Positions 57,408-64,000 of a DNA stretch of 64,000 nt are shown piece after piece. The stretch comes from Panulirus ornatus (taxonomy: Eukaryota > Arthropoda > Malacostraca > Decapoda > Palinuridae). Position numbers and translations under genes: made by a program. Where the stretch lies: the NCBI RefSeq assembly GCF_036320965.1, contig NC_092242.1:65578520-65642519 (forward strand), in the 5' to 3' direction. How positions within the stretch are numbered: position 1 is the first letter of the stretch; the number at the start of each line of letters is the position of its first letter. The notes beneath the pieces are model-generated. The model made no database searches. It saw only the letters and a program-made list of their open reading frames with translations, and had not been told where the DNA came from.

Positions 57408-60400
57408 GTTGTTTAAGAAGAGCAACTATCCAGGGTTACCTGTGTTTCTGAAGAGATGTCCGTTTCCACCAGCGCCACCTGACGGGTAAGGTAACAACTT
57501 GAAGAGAACGGAGTAAATCAAATTACCTCGTGACACATCAGAGAAAACGAGTTTGTCGAATATCTTAAGCGTACACCATGCATTAAGGACTGGTTATAAT
57601 TTCCTTCACTGTTCGTTGGACTACGTACAACATTTCTGGCAGTTATTGTAAGTTAACTTTACACCTCTAAGGGTCTCTGGGAAATCAGTGGATGAGTGAA
57701 TCATTCGTAGTTCTTTCTTATCTGTTGACAATAACTGCCAACCATGTAGACTAATGTCAGTGTGCCATTATCTTTTTTATTTTGCCAAAAATCAAAGCAA
57801 AACAGCTGAGCAGGCGAAAAAAAGCACAGAACAGCCGGATGATAAAGGATAATGCGAAGAAAACATACATGACGTATGTGCCCCCTATTGCTTTTTTGTT
57901 GACATTGTTTTCTTCTAGCCCATGAAATCATATCCTTCTTCGTTCGCCAGTAATCATCATGTCTTACACATACCATCACTCCCTCATTTATTTTCACAAA
58001 ATAATTATGCTTTTTTTTTCGTTCTTTTTTTTCTCTTCCTCTTTTTCCTTCATCCTCTTTTTATTATCATCACCACCACCACATTATTATTATTCTCTAT
58101 CTTCTGGCCACATTCCTTTTCGAGACTGCTCTCCCAACCCATACCGTTCCTCCTGGTCCCCAGTTCCACCAGTCCCGGATGAGGAATCCGTGGACGATGA
58201 GGAGTGATCGATTACCGACATCATTAAAGGAGAAATGTCTGGCTCCCCCGCCTTACCTGGGGGAGAGAAAGAGGCATTACACGCTCCCCAGCATCAAAGG
58301 GGCTCACACCTCTTTCCTCCCCAGAGATATTTTTTGCAATATCTTTCGAATATCTTTGTTGTGTCTGGCGATATCTTCGGCTTACAAAGCCCGCGTCTGT
58401 ATAACTTAATGTAGCAATATACATTTCATTGCTTTAAGCAAAACTGCCTTTACGTAGGCGATACCAATTAGTTTCACGCACATATTCTGCTACGATGCCG
58501 TGGAACATAACGAATACTTCGATCAATGCTATGATATCTAGCGATACTTCATCCTAACTAGCTATCCCTTCCTTACTGGCGATATCTCTGACAATTCGCT
58601 CAGGTGTTTCACCTCCACTTGTCCAAGTGTTATGGAACGTATCCAGCATATGTCTCTCCTTTACGACAGCATGTTGCGAGTACACCCGCTCCTTCTCTCT
58701 AAAATTTATCTATCTACCCGTCTATCTATCTATATTTGGTCAAATCATATTAGTTTGACATCAGTCTGGCTCTTCACCTCACTCTCATCCCTCACTCTGT
58801 GAACAGCAGTATTTTAGTCCATAATTTGTCACAGGATGAACTTGATTATGACCTGACGCGACACTAACGAGACGTGGGGATGTCAACTTACGTCGCTTTG
58901 TCCCGTGTTTCGCGTCGCCTCAAATTGCCTTTCACGCCAAGAATCGTGTCACACTTCATATAGAGGTTTAAGATTTTACAAAAGAAATACGCGATGTAAA
59001 GAGAAATGAAATATACACTGATAATAAAGGTAAAATAGGAATAAAAATGTTAGGAATACCTCAGATTAACACCAATCAAACACGATAAAAAAAGTGAAAA
59101 ATCTTTTAAAAAAGGCAATTTGTATATACCTCTCGTGGAGGCAGCCACCTAGCGAGCGATTGGTCCGCGATACAACCACTTAATTGGCTCCCTAATTTAT
59201 CAACAACCTCCACGACAGTCATCACAGCAATTACTACAGTTGCCATGTCTAACTGGTAAGTGTTCTGAACCCGTTCAAGACTAATGGGTGCAACCAAGGG
59301 CGTTCTATAGAAGCAAACAGAAGCAAACGGTGGCAACTTATGTGACCCAACGGAGGCAAGATCTCATATATATTATATTTCTAACCTTCTCTTATACAGA
59401 TTGCGTTCACAGAATAACAAAGTATCAGTTTACGTATTTTGGCATAACAAGTCAAATCCCCTTGACAGACGCTCTTGTCTTTTCTGTCATCCAGTCAAGT
59501 TGATGGTCCAGGGGGGTGAGCTTTAAGTTAAACTCGTTTGCACAGAGGGCAAAGTATTCTTAGTACCTTAATAATAGTAATGCCATTAATATTAATGAAA
59601 GTAGAGAATAATAACAATGACATTGATAATACTAGTAATAACAATTATAACTATAATAATAATAGCGTCATTGACATTTATCAGTTCATAATCCTCGTCT
59701 CCCAGGTCATGACGTCAGGCCTGTCCTGGGTAACCAATAGCAACCTAAACTTGGAAAACAGAAGCGGCTTTTATTCTCGTGTTGCACAAGGATTAAATTC
59801 GATTTAACTTTTGTATTGTGGCGAGTTTATTACACCTCCTCTCGCCAGTAATCTCGCCCTAAGTTACTTATGTTTTATGGTCTAATATTCTCTCCCTGGT
59901 TACTACCGTTGTCTGTTCTTATTTTGTAAGGTCTCGTATCTCGTGTGGGTAAATCGTACGTCAGTTGGACCAGCGTTCTTTTTAAGACTGCACAAGAGGG
60001 AGAGATTAGTGGCTTTATTTATTATTGATTATCTCAAGCGCTCTAGCCCTTCGTGCCTGTATTGGTGACTGGAGTGTTGCTATTTCTGTGGCGAGATAAG
60101 AGAGATGAAGAGGGATTAGGTTTGTGTGCAGAGAATGGGGGAGAGATGAGGTTTCTAAGGCGAGATAGAGCACCGAGGTAGATTAAGAGATAATAAAAGT
60201 ATTTCATTTTTGAGAGAGATATCAAACATACGAGTATAGAAACTCAATTAGAATGCGAGAAGTAGGAGATAAAGAGTCCTCATGAATGAGGCAAAAATCC
60301 ATTTCCTCTGAAGTGAGAGAGAGAGACGCTTATTCTAGAAGATGCCAACTATGTCTTGAGAGAAATCCTAACAGATATACTGCCTGTGAAGTGAAAAATA

Positions 60401-60736
60401 CCAGAGATTGCCGTCTCAAAAGTGAGAAATATCAAGGACTGCTACCTCAAAAGTGAGAGAGCCAGACATGTACTGCCTCTACAATGAGAAATACCACAGG
60501 TCACTGCCTCTCTCTCCAATCATTACGCCTCCTTCCACCACAGCCCAAGTCATCAACCATATCAGAAGATAGAGACAATTTCGTTCCTTTAATATGCAAA
60601 TGCCCAGGTAATTAAGATACCGGAGAAATTCATTTTAAAGAGTTCCATCTCCAGTATTTATTGACATACGTTTATGGCGACGGGAAATTGCTCTAATGAT
60701 GAGATACAAACGAACTGATGATAAAGTGAAGGCTTG

Positions 60737-60737
<1 letters not shown>

Positions 60738-60773
<36 letters not shown>
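60738..60773. repeat. (GA)n microsatellite, right-arm specific
   Basis: The partner site in the left arm (about 44240) has only CTCTCCCTCTC. Confidence 0.95.
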
Positions 60774-60776
<3 letters not shown>

Positions 60777-61072
60777 ATATCCCATCCCCCCAAATCATCT
60801 CTCCTCGCACCGCGATCATGCCATATTTCATCCCAAGTTTAGCTCCACAAGTTTTCGGATCTGTTGACTCTGTATCTCGAGTCATTCGAATCAACGGAAC
60901 ACCAGCAGGAGCTGACGACCACACGCTCGCGAGTCCCTGGCCTTTGTGTCTTGGTCATAACGCTGTTATGAGTGTGTCATCAGGTGGATCTGCTTCCCCT
61001 GATGAAGACTTTACTGCGAGTTGCAGCTCTTGTCAAATTAATTCCATAGACGTTTCTCCTTTTACCTCAAGT

Positions 61073-61092
61073 CCCCCCCCCCCCCCCCCCCC
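61073..61092 (+). repeat. C20 homopolymer, right-arm specific
   Basis: The partner site in the left arm is G6 at about 43940-43945. Confidence 0.92.
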
Positions 61093-61522
61093 GACCAGAC
61101 TCGCTTCGGGAGTCAAAGAGTCATAGACGTCTGTTGGCAGTTCACGAGACGTGATTCAAACTGTTCACCTGGCTGCATAGGTCTCAAGCTGGGGGTTCAG
61201 TAAAGCAGCAGTTTCCAACAGTATATTAGGGTAATCTTAGAAACAAACTGCAAAATGGGGAAATCAATGACAAACTTTTCATCAAACTGCTTTGTAATTT
61301 CATAACCAACGATCGTCAAAAACTTCGCAGCACTAAGAACAGTTCCACAACGAACAATTTTCAGCGAAACATTAGGGAACGTTTCATAAAACATCTCGAA
61401 CATGAAGCCTGGAATGAGACGGGTTGGGGTTCAGCTTGAGGATCAAGGCGGCTGACGTGGGATAATTCGATTACCCCGAGCGTTGTGACAGCCCAGGTCA
61501 GCGAATCACAAGACCCAAGAAA

Positions 61523-61525
<3 letters not shown>

Positions 61526-61591
<66 letters not shown>
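61526..61591. repeat. (TA)n microsatellite near outer end of right arm
   Basis: The left arm has only TATAT at the equivalent place (about 43471), while sequence beyond (CACAAC ... CTAGAATxA) still aligns. Confidence 0.95.
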
Positions 61592-61592
<1 letters not shown>

Positions 61593-61649
61593 GTTTACCA
61601 AATAATGAAAATCACAACGCTCGAATCAAACCTTAAAATTACAGTATCA

Positions 61650-62625
61650 CTAGAATTATAAACCTTAAAGTCACAATATCAATAGATTTAGAAACCTTAA
61701 AATCACAATATCAATAGATTTAGAAACCTTAAATCACAATATCAAAAGATTTAGAAACCTTAAAATCACAATATCAATAGATTTAGAAACCTTAAAATCA
61801 CAATATCAATAGATTTAGAAACCTTAAAATCACAATATCAATAGATTTAGAAACCTTAAATCACAATATCAATAGATTTAGAAACCTTAAAATCACAATA
61901 TCAATAGATTTAGAAACCTTAAATCACAATATCAATAGATTTAGAAACCCTAAAATCACAATATCAATAGATTTAGAAACCTTAAGTCACAATATCAATA
62001 GATTTAGAAATCTTAAGTCACAATATCAATAGATTTAGAAACCTTAAGTCACAATATCAATAGATTTAGAAATCTTAAGTCACAATATCAATAGATTTAG
62101 AAACCTTAAGTCACAATATCAATAGATTTAGAAACCTTAAGTCACAATATCAATAGATTTAGAAATCTTAAGTCACAATATCAATAGATTTAGAAACATT
62201 AAGTCACAATATCAATAGATTTAGAAACATTAAGTCACAATATCAATAGATTTAGAAATCTTAAGTCACAATATCAATAGATTTAGAAACATTAAGTCAC
62301 AATATCAATAGATTTAGAAACATTAAGTCACAATATCAATAGATTTAGAAACCTTAAGTCACAATATCAATAGATTTAGAAATCTTAAGTCACAATATCA
62401 ATAGATTTAGAAACCTTAAATCACAATATCAATAGATTTAGAAACCTTAAATCACAATATCAATAGATTTAGAAACCTTAAATAACAATATCAATAGATT
62501 TAGAAACCTTAAATCACAATATCAATAGATTTAGAAACCTTAAATCACAATATCAATAGATTTAGAAACCTTAAAATCACAATATCAATAGATTTAGAAA
62601 CCTTAAAATCACAATATCACTCAAA
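61650..62625 (+). repeat. 30-31 bp satellite array, about 32 copies
   Basis: The unit TCACAATATCAATAGATTTA then GAAACCTTAA(A/G). Copies are near-identical. AAATCAC variants flank a central block of AAGTCAC variants with AAATCTT and AAACATT subtypes. Edge copies are diverged (CACTAGAATTATAAACC at the left, CACTCAAATTACAAAC at the right). Confidence 0.96.
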
Positions 62626-63946
62626 TTACAAACATTACTCCAGCAAGAATAAAAACTGGTGGTCATCCAAGTCATAAATATGGTAAAAAAAAAATTAAGC
62701 TTGTACTTGGGCAAAGCATAAAGGTAATTAAATATAATTCGTTATAATTAATTGAAAAGAGGCTACTGGGCACTAATTACCCCAATTGTGAATTACCCCT
62801 CTTGAGGGACAATTAGTGCCAATCATCCTTGACACACTAATTGTTAATTGTGATCTAATTCGGTCCTTTGAAGATGTTGTCTGGAAAGGTGACACACACA
62901 CACACTTTCAGTAATGAAATGAGACGTAATTGCGGCCCTATAATTCGCACGATGAGCAACAAGCTCCAAGATTGGTAACTTTGAGAGAGAGAGAGAGGTC
63001 TCATTACCTGAGGACGGGAAGGACTTGAGCTCTGCTAAGTAAGGCCTTCCCGCTTCAAAGGAGCTTACCTTACCTTACTTCTGCGTGGAACGCAGCCTCG
63101 AAGACGCCAAGGGGGGGGGTCCCCCATACAAGGAGACGTGGCACGGCTCAACTCGCGTATCAAACCAATTGCACTGTTCCAGTAACAAATGATTCATCAA
63201 TTACGGTATATTGATACATTTTGAATGGGTTTACTCACGTGTCCATTGGCGTACGGCATCAACCCGCGCAGCCCCCCACCACCCTCCAGTCAACTCACAT
63301 CGGTCCTGAAATATGATCATTAGTTGAGGTCAATATATACCAGTCCGCTCTAAATTTCATTGTTATCACGGTACATTACAAGCTGTGATTAATGTACCAG
63401 TATATATGTAATTAACAGCTAATATACATAAAAGGCATCATACCTGTAATTGCTCCATTACACACGTGAATTATGAATCGGATATTCCAATATTTAGACG
63501 TAAAGTTAAATTATTTTTTTCCTCTCTCCATAATGACGAATTTAAAATGGTTAATCATTAATGGCCGTGTTGCAGCGTTCTATTGTTTGACTTAACATAT
63601 ATTATGTTTTTAACCAATTCTAAATGCTTTCTAATTACACAAATCTAATTGCTAAAGGAAAATCTTAAATCCCTTTTCATTTATTTTTTTATTTTTGTAG
63701 AAGCTGAATCAACAGATTAGAATATATTTAGGAATATAAAATGAATTACGAAACATCTGTCTTTACAGAATATCATCTAGAGAATAAAGAGAAATTTTCA
63801 CACAAACACACACAAAGAAACGTGGTAGAATAAGTTGTTACGAAATACTTCTGTATTATAATATTGGTGGATTGATGGAATAGACTGGGCAAAATTCCCT
63901 CTTTACAGTGAAATTAGCTAATTTGGTAATTTACATAAAAAAAAAC

Positions 63947-63949
<3 letters not shown>
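62626..63949. other. No gene recognised
   Basis: AT-rich unique sequence. One hairpin is visible near 62770-62822 (GGCACTAATT versus AATTAGTGCC). Short (GA)n and (CA)n runs lie near 62985 and 62894. Confidence 0.5.

Positions 63950-64000
<51 letters not shown>
63950..64000. repeat. (GA)n microsatellite, cut by window end
   Basis: GA tract running off the window edge. Confidence 0.97.

Larger units (their letters stand above)
55265..61650 (-). repeat. Right arm of large inverted duplication
   Basis: Reverse-complement partner of 43430-50400. Outer markers: CTTGAGGATCAAGGCGGCTG near 61434 pairs with CAGCCGCCTTGATCCTCAAG near 43551. Inner markers: TCTCGAAGTGCAGGTGGCTT near 55467 pairs with AAGCCACCTGCACTTCGAGA near 50166. 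It carries insertions or expansions absent from the left arm, including C20, (GA)n and (TA)n tracts, and a 51-bp repeat at 56743-56990 for which I found no left-arm partner. Confidence 0.9.

Noticed and set aside
60734..61126. 130-residue frame in the right arm
   Set aside because: The left-arm equivalent has an internal stop, and the frame runs through GA and C20 tracts.
61650..62625. CRISPR-like array of 31-bp repeats
   Set aside because: Units are contiguous with no unique spacers, and the context is eukaryotic; it is a satellite.

Overview
This is eukaryotic, intron-bearing DNA, most likely from a decapod crustacean. The evidence is very dense long (GA)n, (TA)n and (CA)n microsatellites, many minisatellites, and 5'-truncated non-LTR retrotransposons. 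The retrotransposon tail, with the core GCGCTACCTCGC then GCGGGA, is one I associate with decapod genomes. The phylum-level call is inference. No prokaryotic operon, CRISPR array or intact virus is visible.

The main genic content is a tandem array of three paralogous genes on the plus strand, not marked by any long single ORF because each is split into three coding exons. Gene A has exons 14716-14832, 16392-16533 and 17148-17560 (223 aa). Gene B has exons 21893-22012, 24373-24517 and 27883-28241 (207 aa). Gene C has exons 33280-33390, 34531-34672 and 35271-35905 (295 aa). All three have a phase-0 first intron and a phase-1 second intron. Each protein has a short N-terminus with a PQVxVxQQPV motif, an RRG(L/V) basic patch, an NGCxxPG motif, a two-helix membrane hairpin, a cysteine cluster, a near-invariant RDY(N/K)ALP(P/E)DHPDRIKYS block, and a proline-rich tail ending in a PPSY (PPxY) WW-domain ligand. 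I do not recognise a named family. Gene C's tail carries twelve copies of a 10-11 residue repeat. Introns of the array hold several LINE fragments, and the duplicated unit extends into the 3' flank.

Region by region: 1-8.7 kb is microsatellite-rich with one hAT-like non-autonomous element (3646-4028). 8.7-14.6 kb has no convincing coding sequence apart from a speculative 5' UTR exon. 14.6-37.6 kb is the gene array with LINEs, a foldback Harbinger-like element (29674-29761) and SINE-like pieces. 37.6-43.4 kb holds minisatellites. 43.4-61.6 kb is a large imperfect inverted duplication: left arm about 43.43-50.4 kb, right arm about 55.26-61.65 kb, spacer about 4.9 kb. Close to its middle lies a perfect (AC)n(TA)n(TG)n palindrome. 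61.6-62.6 kb is a roughly 32-copy, 30-31 bp satellite at the outer edge of the right arm. The last 1.4 kb shows nothing recognisable.

All positions, splice sites and homologies were read by eye. Protein-family and repeat-family assignments need database searches that I could not run.
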